Shown: positions 27,885-37,730 of the stretch, one piece after another
Position numbering within the stretch: the first letter of the stretch is position 1
Layout of the letters: each line of letters starts with the position of its first letter
Assembly: GCF_003160695.1 (NCBI RefSeq)
Contig: NZ_QGDD01000001.1
Coordinates: 558,001-622,000, forward strand
Length of the DNA stretch: 64,000 bases
Reading direction: 5' to 3'
DNA from: Nocardioides silvaticus
Lineage (GTDB): Bacteria; Actinomycetota; Actinomycetes; Propionibacteriales; Nocardioidaceae
Position numbers and translations under genes: made by a program
Notes under the pieces: generated by a model
Seen by the model: the letters and a program-made list of their open reading frames with translations, nothing else
What the model was told of the DNA's origin: nothing
The model's database searches: none

Positions 27885-28723
27885 GAGGCGGCCCTCGACC
27901 GGAAGACCGGCTGGCACCGGGTGCACCAGAACAGGTTGCGGCCGCCGAGCACCTCCGTGCGGACCGCCCGCCCGCAGACGTGGCAGGGCTGGCCGGTGCG
28001 GCGGTAGACGTAGACCTCTCCCCCGTGGTCGTCGGCCCTCGGCGCGCGGCCCATCGCCTCCGGGGTGTGCTCGGGCCGGACCGTGTCGATGACACCGGTG
28101 CGAACGCCCTCGTTCATGAGCACGACCAGGTCGTCCCACATCGCCTGCCACTGGCCCGCCCGGAGCGTCCGGCCCGGCCGCAGCGGGTGGATCCGGTGCC
28201 GGAACAGGAGCTCGGCGCGGTAGACGTTGCCGACGCCGGCCACGACCGACTGGTCCATCAGCAGGGTGCCGATCGGCGCGGAGCTCCTGCTGATCCGGGC
28301 CCAGGCGAGGGCGGGGTCGGCGTCGGCGCGCAGCGGGTCGGGACCGATCCGCGCGACGACGGCGTCGCGCTCGGCCGTCGTGACCAGCGCACAGGTCGTC
28401 GCGCCACGCAGGTCGGCGTACGCCTTGCCGTCGGTGCGCACCAGCCGCAGCCGGACCTCGCCGACCGGCGGCGGCACCTCCTCGACCAGGTCGTGCACGG
28501 CGAACCCGCCGTACAGCCCGAGGTGCACGTGGACGAACCGGTCGTCACCGAAGTCGATGAACAGGTGCTTGCCCCAGGCGTCGGCGCCGCGGACCTCGGC
28601 GCCGTCGATCCGGGCGGCGCTGTCGGCGAACCGCCCCTGCGGGCTGCCGACGCGCACCTGCCGGTCCCCGAACACCTCGGAGATCTCGCGGGCGAGCCGG
28701 TGGAGGGTGTGGCCCTCGGGCAT
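27881..28723 (-). CDS. nei: Fpg/Nei family DNA glycosylase (endonuclease VIII type)
   Basis: Base-excision repair enzyme of 280 aa. MPEGHTLHR supplies the N-terminal Pro nucleophile and Glu3, typical of Nei rather than Fpg (MPELPE). A helix-two-turn-helix (SVVAGVGNVYRAELLFRHRIHP) and a C-terminal zinc finger (CHVCGR ... FWCTRCQPV) are intact. It follows rpiB by 2 bp and is coupled to the phosphatase gene. Confidence 0.95.
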   Translation of the reverse strand: MPEGHTLHRLAREISEVFGDRQVRVGSPQGRFADSAARIDGAEVRGADAWGKHLFIDFGDDRFVHVHLGLYGGFAVHDLVEEVPPPVGEVRLRLVRTDGKAYADLRGATTCALVTTAERDAVVARIGPDPLRADADPALAWARISRSSAPIGTLLMDQSVVAGVGNVYRAELLFRHRIHPLRPGRTLRAGQWQAMWDDLVVLMNEGVRTGVIDTVRPEHTPEAMGRAPRADDHGGEVYVYRRTGQPCHVCGRAVRTEVLGGRNLFWCTRCQPVFRSRAAS

Positions 28724-28725
28724 GG

Positions 28726-29247
28726 CTAGGCGTCGTCGGGGGCAGGGGCGGTGACCGCCTGGGCCGATGCGGGTAGCGGCGGGAGCTCGCCGGTGCTCTC
28801 GTACGACGCCATTTGGCCGATCCGGCGCACGTGCCGCTCGTCGCCGGGGAACGGCGTGCCGAGGAAGACCTCGACCAGACGGGTCAGCTCGTCGAGCGTG
28901 TGCATGCGGCCGCCGACGGCGACGACCCAGGCGTCGTTGTGCTCGCGCGCCAGGGCCGCGGTCTCCTCCGACCAGGCGAGCGCGGCGCGGATCCCCTTCA
29001 CCTTGTTGGCCGCGATCTGCTCGCCGTTGCCGGAACCGCCGATGACCACGCCGAGGCTGTCGAGGCCGGCGGCCCGGTCGGCGACGACACCCTCGGCCGC
29101 GCGCAGGCAAAAGACCGGGTAGTCGTCGACGGCGTCGTAGACGAAGGGTCCGTGGTCGACCGGCTCGTACCCGTGGTCGACGAGCCAGCCGGTCAGGTGG
29201 CTCTTGAGCTCCAGACCGGCGTGGTCACATCCGAGATGCACGCGCAT
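28726..29247 (-). CDS. rpiB: Ribose-5-phosphate isomerase B
   Basis: A 173-aa RpiB/LacAB isomerase of the pentose phosphate pathway. GCDHAGLELK at the start, VIGGSGNGEQIAANK and HTLDELTRLVEVFLGTPF are diagnostic. ATG at 29247 (MRVHLGCDHAG) has an AAGG at suitable distance; an in-frame ATG three codons earlier overlaps that site and is less likely. Confidence 0.95.
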   Translation of the reverse strand: MRVHLGCDHAGLELKSHLTGWLVDHGYEPVDHGPFVYDAVDDYPVFCLRAAEGVVADRAAGLDSLGVVIGGSGNGEQIAANKVKGIRAALAWSEETAALAREHNDAWVVAVGGRMHTLDELTRLVEVFLGTPFPGDERHVRRIGQMASYESTGELPPLPASAQAVTAPAPDDA

Positions 29248-29273
29248 GGCGCTCATCCTTGCAGACCGGCACG

Positions 29274-30698
29274 TCAGAAATGATGGAGACGACGGGCGGC
29301 CTCGGCGACCGATCCGCTCATCGACGGGTACACCGTGAAGGCCTGGGCGAGCTGGTCGGCGGTGATCGACTCGGCGACGGCGAGCGACACCGGGTGGATG
29401 AGCTCACTGGCGCGCGGGCCGACGACGACACCGCCCACGACGATGCCCGTGCCGGGCCGGCAGAACAGCTTCACGAAGCCGTCCTGGACGCCCTGCATCT
29501 TGGCCCGCGGGTTGCCCTTGAGCGGCAGCATCACCGTCTCGGCCTGGATCTCGCCTGCGTCGATCGCGCGCTGGGACCAGCCGACGGTCGCGATCTCCGG
29601 TGCGGTGAACACGTTCGAGGCGACCTGCTTGAGGTCGAGCGGGGCGACGGCGTCGCCGAGGAAGTGCCACATGGCGATCCGGCCCTGCATCGCGGCGACC
29701 GAGGCCAGCATCAGCACGCCGGTGCAGTCGCCGGCGGCGTAGACACCCCGTGCCGACGTGCGGGAGACCCGGTCGACCTTGACGAAGCCGCCGTCGTCCG
29801 TGATGACCCCGGCCTCCTCGAGCCCGAGGTCGCTGGTGTTGGGCACCGAGCCGAGCGCGAGCACACAGTGGGACCCTTGGACCTCGCGGCCGTCGGTGAG
29901 CCGCACGGTGACGACGTCGCCGTCCCTGGTGACCGACTCCATCCGTGACTGACCGAGCACGTTCATGCCGCGGCGGGTGAGGACGTCCTCGAGCACCTGC
30001 GCGGCGTCGGCGTCCTCGCCGGGCAGCACCCGGTCGCGGGAGGACACCAGCGTCACCGGGATGCCGAGGGCGAGGTAGGCGCTCGCGAACTCCGCGCCGG
30101 TCACGCCGGACCCGACGACGATCAGCCCGGTCGGCACCTCGGTGAGGTCGTAGACCTGCTCCCAGGTCAGGATCCGCTCGCCGTCGGGCACCGCGCTCGG
30201 CAGCGTCCGGGGCGCGGCGCCGGTCGCGAGCAGCACGGCGTCGGCGGTGATCGTGTCGGTGCCGGACTCTCCTGAGCCTGTCGAGGGGCCGTCGGCGAGC
30301 TCGACGGCGACCGTGCCCGGGCCGTCGAGCCGGCCGCGACCGCGGACGACCTGGACGCCGTCGCGCTCGAGCCGGCGGGCGATGTCGGCGGACTGGTCGG
30401 CGGCGAGCCGCTTCACCCGCGCGTTGACCGTGGCCAGGTCGACCTCGAGGGTGGTGCTCGGGTCGCCCTGGTGGTCGCGCGACTCGATGCCGAGCTCGGC
30501 GGCGTCCGCCATCTCGGTCATCAGCTCCGCGGTCGCGATCAGCGTCTTGCTCGGCACGCAGTCGGTGAGCACCGCGGACCCGCCGAGCCCGTCGGTGTCG
30601 ACGACGGTCACCTCGGCCCCGAGCTGGGCGGCGACCAGCGCCGACTCGTACCCGCCGGGACCGCCGCCGATGATCACCACGCGAGACATGGCCGTCAT
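29274..30698 (-). CDS. NAD(P)H-quinone dehydrogenase of the disulfide reductase family (Rv3303c-like)
   Basis: FAD flavoprotein of 474 aa with the disulfide-reductase layout: GGGPGGYESALVAAQLGAEVTVVD at the N-terminus, second nucleotide site VVGSGVTGAEFASAY, GVYAAGDCTG, and a C-terminal dimerisation domain. The redox pair is incomplete: GGSAVLTDCVPSK has Ala where lipoamide dehydrogenases have the first Cys, as in mycobacterial LpdA (Rv3303c), a quinone reductase. An 8-10 residue insertion (GPSTGSGESGTD, from 30267-30288) is encoded by a short interspersed repeat. Start at ATG 30698; ATG 30689 is an alternative. Confidence 0.9.
   Translation of the reverse strand: MTAMSRVVIIGGGPGGYESALVAAQLGAEVTVVDTDGLGGSAVLTDCVPSKTLIATAELMTEMADAAELGIESRDHQGDPSTTLEVDLATVNARVKRLAADQSADIARRLERDGVQVVRGRGRLDGPGTVAVELADGPSTGSGESGTDTITADAVLLATGAAPRTLPSAVPDGERILTWEQVYDLTEVPTGLIVVGSGVTGAEFASAYLALGIPVTLVSSRDRVLPGEDADAAQVLEDVLTRRGMNVLGQSRMESVTRDGDVVTVRLTDGREVQGSHCVLALGSVPNTSDLGLEEAGVITDDGGFVKVDRVSRTSARGVYAAGDCTGVLMLASVAAMQGRIAMWHFLGDAVAPLDLKQVASNVFTAPEIATVGWSQRAIDAGEIQAETVMLPLKGNPRAKMQGVQDGFVKLFCRPGTGIVVGGVVVGPRASELIHPVSLAVAESITADQLAQAFTVYPSMSGSVAEAARRLHHF
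30267..30288. repeat. Short interspersed repeat inside the quinone reductase gene
   Basis: CTCTCCTGAGCCTGTCGAGG and flanking Gs, the reverse complement of the CCTCGACAGGCTCAGGAGA motif that recurs in many actinobacterial genomes, lies in frame within the reductase coding sequence, adding residues between conserved strands without breaking the frame. Confidence 0.55.
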
Positions 30699-30730
30699 TG
30701 TTGCAGTCCTCTCTCCCCGGTCGGTCCGGG

Positions 30731-31293
30731 TCAGTTCAGCCGGTCGCGATAGCTGGGCAGCCGGAACGCCCGCTCCCAGCGACCGCCGCGGAAGTCGGTC
30801 GACCGGTTGCCGACCATGGCGATCACCGCGCGTCCGTCCCGCTCCAGCGCGCGGCGGCAGCGCAGCTTCCCGTGCTCGATCGACTCGCCGCGGTGCCGGC
30901 CGCAGACGTCGGTGAACCGGTAGCCGGCCCGGCGCAGCACCCGGGTGATGCCCTCCAGCTCGGACTGCCGGCGGGCGGTCGCGAAGTGGACCTGGACGCC
31001 CAGCTCGCGGGCGTGCCGGGCGAACCGCAGCACCGGGCGCACCGGCCGCGGGAAGGCGTAGTGGCTGGCGATCGCCGTGTTGTCGATGTCGAGCACGACG
31101 GCCGTGCGGCCTCCGCGGTCCGCGCGCCGTTCCAGCCACCGGTGCGACCCGCTCATCGCCTCCCGGACGTCGGCGAGCCACTCCTTCTTGCTCGGCAGCG
31201 GGTGCGCCGCAGCAGGAGCCGCCGGCAACGTGGTCAGCGCGGTCAGCGCCGCCAGCGCCAGGACGGCGGCGACGAGGAGCGCGACGACCCGGG

Positions 31294-31297
<4 letters not shown>
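30731..31297 (-). CDS. Secreted HAD-family acid phosphatase
   Basis: A 188-aa exported phosphatase-like protein. TTG at 31297 overlaps the lpdA stop by 4 bp (TTGA) and gives an N-terminal signal peptide ([18 protein letters not shown] ... APAAA). The HAD nucleophile motif [15 protein letters not shown] (DxDxT), Thr/Ser motif II (VHFATARRQ) and a late Asp ([10 protein letters not shown]) are visible, as in class B/plant-type acid phosphatases. Natural substrate unknown. Confidence 0.85.
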
Positions 31298-32688
<1,391 letters not shown>

Positions 32689-32722
32689 GCACCGAGCCTA
32701 CTCAGCCGTCTAACCTGACCCC

Positions 32723-33175
32723 GTGCCGACCTATGCCGCCTACGGGACGAACCTCGACCCCCTGCGGATGGGTGAGCGGTGCCCCCACTCCCCTCTCCAG
32801 ACGACCGGCTGGCTGACCGGCTGGCGGCTCACGTTCGGGGGCGAGGAGCACGGCTGGGACGGCGCGCTGGCGACGATCGTGCAAGACCCCTTCGAGCAGG
32901 TCTTCGTCGCGCTCTACGACGTCAGCCCGCAGGACGAGCCGCTGCTCGACGAGTGGGAGTCGGCCGACTCTGGCCTCTACCGGAAGACCAAGGTGCGGGT
33001 CGCGACGCTCACCGGGTCGGTGGTGGCGTGGACCTACGTGCTCGACGCCTACGAGGGCGGGTTGCCCTCGGCGTCGTACTTGGGCGTGCTGGCCGACGCC
33101 GCCGAGGCGGCCGACGCTCCGGCGGACTACGTCGCGGCGCTGCGCCGCCGGCCGTGCCGCTCGACCGGACTGTGA
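32723..33175 (+). CDS. Gamma-glutamylcyclotransferase-like (AIG2/BtrG fold) protein
   Basis: A 150-aa protein with the GGCT fold: YAAYGTNLDPLRMGERCP is the signature substrate loop (Y-G-S/T-N-L), and YDVSPQDEPLLDEWES places the conserved Glu of the acid/base region. Proteins of this group act on gamma-glutamyl amines or remain uncharacterised. GTG at 32723 gives the loop at the very N-terminus as expected. Divergent from lpdA by 34 bp. Confidence 0.82.
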   Translation: MPTYAAYGTNLDPLRMGERCPHSPLQTTGWLTGWRLTFGGEEHGWDGALATIVQDPFEQVFVALYDVSPQDEPLLDEWESADSGLYRKTKVRVATLTGSVVAWTYVLDAYEGGLPSASYLGVLADAAEAADAPADYVAALRRRPCRSTGL

Positions 33176-33204
33176 CGCAACGGCCCTCCCCTCGTTAGCA
33201 GGTC

Positions 33205-34719
33205 GTGCGTACTGCTGCTGCTCTCGTCACCCTTGCCCTCGCCGCCGCGACCGCTGCCTGCGGCAGCGTTGCAGCGGCCCCGGACGCCGACCGGTCCGAC
33301 CGGTCCGACCGCGGGTCGATCGAGTCCATCGAGGCGCCGATCGCGGTCCGCGCGGCTCCCACCGGGCTGCGCGACGTGATGTGGGTCGGCAACAACTGGG
33401 ACGGCACCGCGAGCATCGTCGACGCGCACACGTTCAACGTCCTCAAGCGCGGCGTGAATCTGATCCCCGACAAGGTCCAGGAGACGCGCGACCTCCTCAC
33501 CGACCCGGTCGGCCTGGTGTTCTTCCTCGCCGTTGCCGCCACAGCGGGCCAGGGCCACAACCAGTACGTCGACGACATGTTCACCACCCTGGACGGGAAG
33601 TACCTCGCGGTGTCCCGCCCCAGCTTCGCCGACGTGGTCTGGATCGACATCCGCAAGGCGGTGCGCGGCCTCCCCGGCGCGATCGTGCGCGAGCAGCAGA
33701 TGGACGGGTACCGCACCGACCACATGCAGGTCTCCAACGACGGCCGACGGCTCCTGGTCTCGGACTCGACCGCGCGGCAGGTCATCGAGTACTCCATGGT
33801 GGACGAGACCCTCCCCGACGGCACCGTGGTCAAGCTCGGCGACCGGTTGCGCACCTTCGAGTCCGGCGAGACCCCGCACGAGAGCAACTACACCCTCGAC
33901 GGCGAGCGCATCCTGCACGCGTCGATCGGCCGCGTCTACACGCCGCTCGACGACACCGACCCGGTCGACGGCCGCCTGCTCGGGGTGCCCCTCACCCGTC
34001 TCGGCATCAGTCGGTTCCGGCTGGACAAGCTGGTCGCCAAGCTGCCCTGGGACGTGCTCGACGAGGCAGTCAAGGCCGATCGCTGGCTGCAGTACGTCGA
34101 CACCGACTCCTTCGAGGTCCTCGAGCGCTGGGACATGAAGCACGAGCTCGCCGAGGCCGGGTTCCCGGGCATGAGCAGCGCGGTCCGGCCCGTCGCCCTG
34201 CACCCGGACGGGCGTCGGCTCTACCTCCAGGTCTCGTTCCTGCACGGCTACGTCGAGTTCGACACCGAGGCCGCCGACCTCAACGGCACCACCGACTACA
34301 CGCTCGGCACGAAGTCGGAGCCTGCCCGTGGCGCGGTGACCGGGGTCGTCCAGCTGGAGAACCGGGTGCCGGGCATGCCCTACGAGCAGTACGTCAACGA
34401 CTCCGCGCACCACGGCATCGCGATCAGCGAGGACGGCGAGACGCTCTGCGTGGCCGGGACGATGGACAACTACGCGGCACTCGTCGACGCAGACACGGGA
34501 GCGGCGCAGTACTTCGACGCGCGGACGACCGGCAAGAAGTACGGCAAGCCCTACTGGGTGACCGAGGGCCTCGACGACACCTGCTGGGTCTCGCTCTCCG
34601 ACAACGACGCGGTCGCCGTGCTCTCGACCGAGACCAAGAAGCAGCTCGCCTACCTGCCGGTCGGCAACCACCCGCAGCGGGTGCGCCACGGCTACGTCGA
34701 GAGCGGCCTCCTCCCCTAG
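33205..34719 (+). CDS. Lipoprotein with YVTN/beta-propeller-like repeats
   Basis: A 504-aa exported lipoprotein: GTG 33205, hydrophobic signal and lipobox-like TAAC with Cys at residue 19, then a low-complexity DRSDRSDR spacer. The rest has repeated beta-propeller-like motifs (GTASIVDAHTFNVLKRG; DGKYLAVSRPSFADVVWIDI; SNDGRRLLVSDSTARQVIEY; SEDGETLCVAGTMDNYAALVD; AVAVLSTETKKQLAYLPVG). Propellers bind ligands or act as scaffolds; a quinoprotein-like role is possible but not shown. Ten bp from the next gene. Confidence 0.8.
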   Translation: MRTAAALVTLALAAATAACGSVAAAPDADRSDRSDRGSIESIEAPIAVRAAPTGLRDVMWVGNNWDGTASIVDAHTFNVLKRGVNLIPDKVQETRDLLTDPVGLVFFLAVAATAGQGHNQYVDDMFTTLDGKYLAVSRPSFADVVWIDIRKAVRGLPGAIVREQQMDGYRTDHMQVSNDGRRLLVSDSTARQVIEYSMVDETLPDGTVVKLGDRLRTFESGETPHESNYTLDGERILHASIGRVYTPLDDTDPVDGRLLGVPLTRLGISRFRLDKLVAKLPWDVLDEAVKADRWLQYVDTDSFEVLERWDMKHELAEAGFPGMSSAVRPVALHPDGRRLYLQVSFLHGYVEFDTEAADLNGTTDYTLGTKSEPARGAVTGVVQLENRVPGMPYEQYVNDSAHHGIAISEDGETLCVAGTMDNYAALVDADTGAAQYFDARTTGKKYGKPYWVTEGLDDTCWVSLSDNDAVAVLSTETKKQLAYLPVGNHPQRVRHGYVESGLLP

Positions 34720-34738
34720 TGGAACTAGGGTGTGCGGC

Positions 34739-35539
34739 GTGACCGAGCCCTCGCCGTACGACCTGGCCACCCAGGCCGCCGCCCGCCTCACCGAGCTCAC
34801 CGGCGTCGCCCGCCACGACATCGCGCTCGTGCTGGGATCGGGCTGGCTGCCCGCCGCCGAGATGCTCGGCGAGACGACGGCCGAGATCGAGACCACCGAC
34901 CTGCCCGGCTTCAGCGCCGCGGCGGTCGCCGGGCACTCCGGCAAGATCCGGTCGGTGCGGGTCGGTGACCAGCAGGCGCTGGTCTTCCTGAGCCGCACCC
35001 ACTACTACGAGGGCAGGGGTGTCGCCGCCGTCGTCCACGGCGTGCGTACGGCGGCCGCGGCCGGCTGCCGCGCGATCGTGCTCACCAACGGCTGCGGCGG
35101 CCTGAAGGAGACGTGGACGCCCGGCACCCCGGTGCTGATCAGCGACCACATCAACCTGACCGGCCAGTCGCCGATCGTGGGCGCGAACTTCGTCGACCTC
35201 ACCGACCTCTACTCCTCGCGGCTGCGCGCCGTCTGCCGCGAGATCGACCCCTCGCTCGACGAGGGCGTCTACGTGCAGTTCCCCGGGCCGCACTACGAGA
35301 CGCCCGCCGAGATCGGGATGGTCCGCGCGATCGGCGGCCACCTGGCGGGCATGAGCACCACGCTCGAGGCGATCGCCGCCCGCGAGGCGGGCATGGAGAT
35401 CCTCGGCATCAGCCTGGTCACCAACCTGGCCGCGGGCATGAGCGGCGAGCCGCTCGACCACGCCGAGGTGCTGGAGGCCGGGCGCGCGGCGGCCACCCGG
35501 ATGGGCGAGCTCCTGACCAGGGTCGTCCCGAAGATCTAG
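34739..35539 (+). CDS. punA: Purine-nucleoside phosphorylase, trimeric type
   Basis: A 266-aa PNP/MTAP-family enzyme cleaving inosine and guanosine with phosphate. LVLGSGWLP, GHSGKIRSVRVG, RTHYYEG, TNGCGGLKETW and FPGPHYETPAEI are the family phosphate/purine-binding motifs. GTG at 34739 is preferred over 34730 because TAGGG then sits at good spacing. The gene ends at a repeat element. Purine salvage also includes the adenosine deaminase at 52949. Confidence 0.95.
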   Translation: MTEPSPYDLATQAAARLTELTGVARHDIALVLGSGWLPAAEMLGETTAEIETTDLPGFSAAAVAGHSGKIRSVRVGDQQALVFLSRTHYYEGRGVAAVVHGVRTAAAAGCRAIVLTNGCGGLKETWTPGTPVLISDHINLTGQSPIVGANFVDLTDLYSSRLRAVCREIDPSLDEGVYVQFPGPHYETPAEIGMVRAIGGHLAGMSTTLEAIAAREAGMEILGISLVTNLAAGMSGEPLDHAEVLEAGRAAATRMGELLTRVVPKI

Positions 35540-35545
35540 GCTCTC

Positions 35546-35675
35546 GGTCGTCGAGCAGCCCGAGCGCGCCAGCGCGATCTGTCGTGAGGCACGAGCGAAG
35601 ATGTATCGAGACGCCGTCGCGCGAAAAGCGGCGTCTCGATATGTCGCTCGCTGCGCTCGCTCCTACTCGACGACC
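35546..35675. repeat. Repeat block F between punA and the WYL gene
   Basis: A degenerate reverse element (GGTCGTCGAGCAG ... GTATCGAGAC, 35546-35612) and a forward element (GTCTCGATATG, core GTCGCTCGCTGCGCTCGCTC, CTACTCGACGACC, 35632-35675) flank AAAAGC. The CTA at 35663 is the TAG stop of the converging WYL gene. It lies between two convergent genes and probably acts as a bidirectional transcript end. Confidence 0.85.
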
Positions 35676-36625
35676 TTCATGATCCGCCGTCCGAGGCGCG
35701 TCAGGAGCTCGGACAGCTCGTCCGGACCCTCGACCGTGAAGTCGCAGTCGAGGTTGGCGAGGACCAGCACCGGCCAGTCGAGGGTGTCGGTGTTGAGCAC
35801 CATCCGGCACACCTCCCCGTCCGCACCGTCGACCTGCTCGACGGTGCCCCAGCGACCCATCACCGCCTCGACCTGCTCGGCCGGGGCCGCGACCCGCACC
35901 CGGACCTCGTGACGCTGTGGCTGTGTCCGCAGGCCGGACTTCACGAACGCCACCGCGTCCCCGAGCGGGAGCTCGCGCGGGCGGAACCGCTGGCCGGTCG
36001 GCCTCGGCGCGCCGGAGACCCGGTCGATCCGGAACGTCCGCCAGTCCTGACGGTCGCGGTCGTAGGCGACGAGGTACCACCGGCGGCCGAGGTTGACCAG
36101 CCGGTGCGGCTCGACCCGCCGACCCGACGCGGTGCCATCGGCGGCGGTGTAGTCGAACGCCACGGCCTCGTCGTCGCGACAGGCCTGCGCGAGCGCCGTG
36201 AGGACACCGGCGTCGATGACCGGCCCGCCCGACCAGGGCGTCGCGTCGGTCTGCGTCTTCAACGCGTCCATCCGCCGCCGCAGGCGGGGCGGCATCAGCG
36301 CGATCACCTTGGTCAGCGCCTGGACCGACGTCTCCTCGATCCCGCCGACACTGCCACCGGCGGTCGACCGGAGCCCGACCGCGATCGCGACCGCCTCCTC
36401 GTCCTCGAGGAGCAGCGGCGGCAGGTTCGACCCGGCGCGGAGCTGGTAGCCGCCGGCGGCACCCCGGACGGCGTCGACGTCGTACCCCAGGTCGCGGAGG
36501 CGGTCGACGTCCCGCCGCAACGTCCGGTCGCTCACCTCGAGCCGGTCGGCGAGCTCGATCCCCGACCAGAAGCGGTGGGTCTGGAGGAGGGACAGCAGGC
36601 GCAGCATCCGGGCACTCGTGCTCAT
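35663..36625 (-). CDS. WYL-domain HTH transcriptional regulator (YafY type)
   Basis: A 320-aa regulator: N-terminal DeoR-type helix-turn-helix (MLRLLSLLQTHRFWSGIELADRL followed by VSDRTLRRDVDRLRDLGY), a central WYL domain (VEPHRLVNLGRRWYLVAYDRDRQDWRTFRIDR) and a C-terminal extension (WCX). WYL proteins respond to small or nucleic acid ligands. It is divergent from a DrrA/DrrB-type exporter with a 61-bp shared promoter gap, so it likely controls that pair. The C-terminal KVVE and stop come from a repeat element. Confidence 0.92.
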   Translation of the reverse strand: MSTSARMLRLLSLLQTHRFWSGIELADRLEVSDRTLRRDVDRLRDLGYDVDAVRGAAGGYQLRAGSNLPPLLLEDEEAVAIAVGLRSTAGGSVGGIEETSVQALTKVIALMPPRLRRRMDALKTQTDATPWSGGPVIDAGVLTALAQACRDDEAVAFDYTAADGTASGRRVEPHRLVNLGRRWYLVAYDRDRQDWRTFRIDRVSGAPRPTGQRFRPRELPLGDAVAFVKSGLRTQPQRHEVRVRVAAPAEQVEAVMGRWGTVEQVDGADGEVCRMVLNTDTLDWPVLVLANLDCDFTVEGPDELSELLTRLGRRIMKVVE

Positions 36626-36686
36626 GTCTCCAGTCTATTTCGAATCAGGACAGAAACTGACCGGATTGGTTCCTAACGTTGTCGTC

Positions 36687-37730
36687 ATGAGCAACCACCA
36701 CACCTCTCCCGCCACCGGGCCGGTGATCCGCACCGTCGGGCTCACCCGCCACTACACCCGCAACAAGCAGACGATCGAGGCCGTGCGCGGTCTCGACCTG
36801 GAGATCGCGCCCGGCGAGCTGGTCGCTTTCCTCGGTCCCAACGGAGCCGGCAAGTCGACGACGCTCCGGATGCTGACGACGCTGATCGCGCCGACGTCGG
36901 GAACGGCGGAGGTCGCCGGCTTCGACGTCACGAAGGACCGGGCCGCGGTCCGACGCTCCATCGGCTACGTCGGCCAGGGCAACGCCGCCGGCCACCAGTA
37001 CCGCGGCCGGGACGAGCTGCTCTCCCAGGCCCGCGCGCACGGATTGTCGCGTCGCGACGCCCGGGCACGGACCGAGGAGCTGCTCGAGGCGTTCGACCTC
37101 ACCGAGCACGCCGACCGCCCTGTCTCCCGGCTCTCCGGCGGTCAGCGGCGTCGCCTCGACGTCGCGATCGGCCTGGTGCAGGAGCCCACGATCCTGTTCC
37201 TCGACGAGCCGTCGACCGGTCTCGACCCCCAGAACCGGGTGAACCTGCAGGAGCAGGTGCGCCGGCTCAACGCCGACCTCGGCACGACGATCGTCCTCAC
37301 GACCCACTACCTCGAGGAGGCCGACGCCCTCGCCGGCCGCGTGATCGTCATCGACCACGGCCGGATGATCGCCGACGACACCGCGGCAGCGCTCAAGTCG
37401 GCGCTCGGCGACCTGGTGAGCCTGGAGCTCGCGAGCCCGGACGACGCTCTGGCGGCCGCCCGCCGGGCCGACCGGCTCCCCGGCGCCCAGGTCTCGGTGA
37501 CCGGCACGCGGGTCGACCTCCGCGCGCCGTTCGGCCGGGACGCCGCTCCCGGACTGGTCGCCGACCTCGCCACCGCGGGGACGCCGGTGACCCGGATGGA
37601 GGTCGTCGGGCCGACCCTCGACGACGTCTTCCTCAACCTGACCGGCCGCAGCCTGCGCGAGACCAACCAGACCGACCAGAGCGACCAGACCGACCAGACC
37701 GGCAACGAGCTCGAAGGAGAGGCAGCATGA
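36687..37730 (+). CDS. ABC exporter ATP-binding protein (DrrA type)
   Basis: A 347-aa ATPase with Walker A GPNGAGKSTTLRML, signature LSGGQRRRLDVAIGL, Walker B ILFLDEPSTGLDPQ and switch TTHYLEEAD. A DrrA-type C-terminal domain with VVGPTLDDVFLNLTGRSL follows, then a low-complexity tail (TNQTDQSDQTDQTGNE). It shares 4 bp with the permease gene. Antibiotic or lipid export is typical; the substrate is unknown. Confidence 0.94.
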   Translation: MSNHHTSPATGPVIRTVGLTRHYTRNKQTIEAVRGLDLEIAPGELVAFLGPNGAGKSTTLRMLTTLIAPTSGTAEVAGFDVTKDRAAVRRSIGYVGQGNAAGHQYRGRDELLSQARAHGLSRRDARARTEELLEAFDLTEHADRPVSRLSGGQRRRLDVAIGLVQEPTILFLDEPSTGLDPQNRVNLQEQVRRLNADLGTTIVLTTHYLEEADALAGRVIVIDHGRMIADDTAAALKSALGDLVSLELASPDDALAAARRADRLPGAQVSVTGTRVDLRAPFGRDAAPGLVADLATAGTPVTRMEVVGPTLDDVFLNLTGRSLRETNQTDQSDQTDQTGNELEGEAA

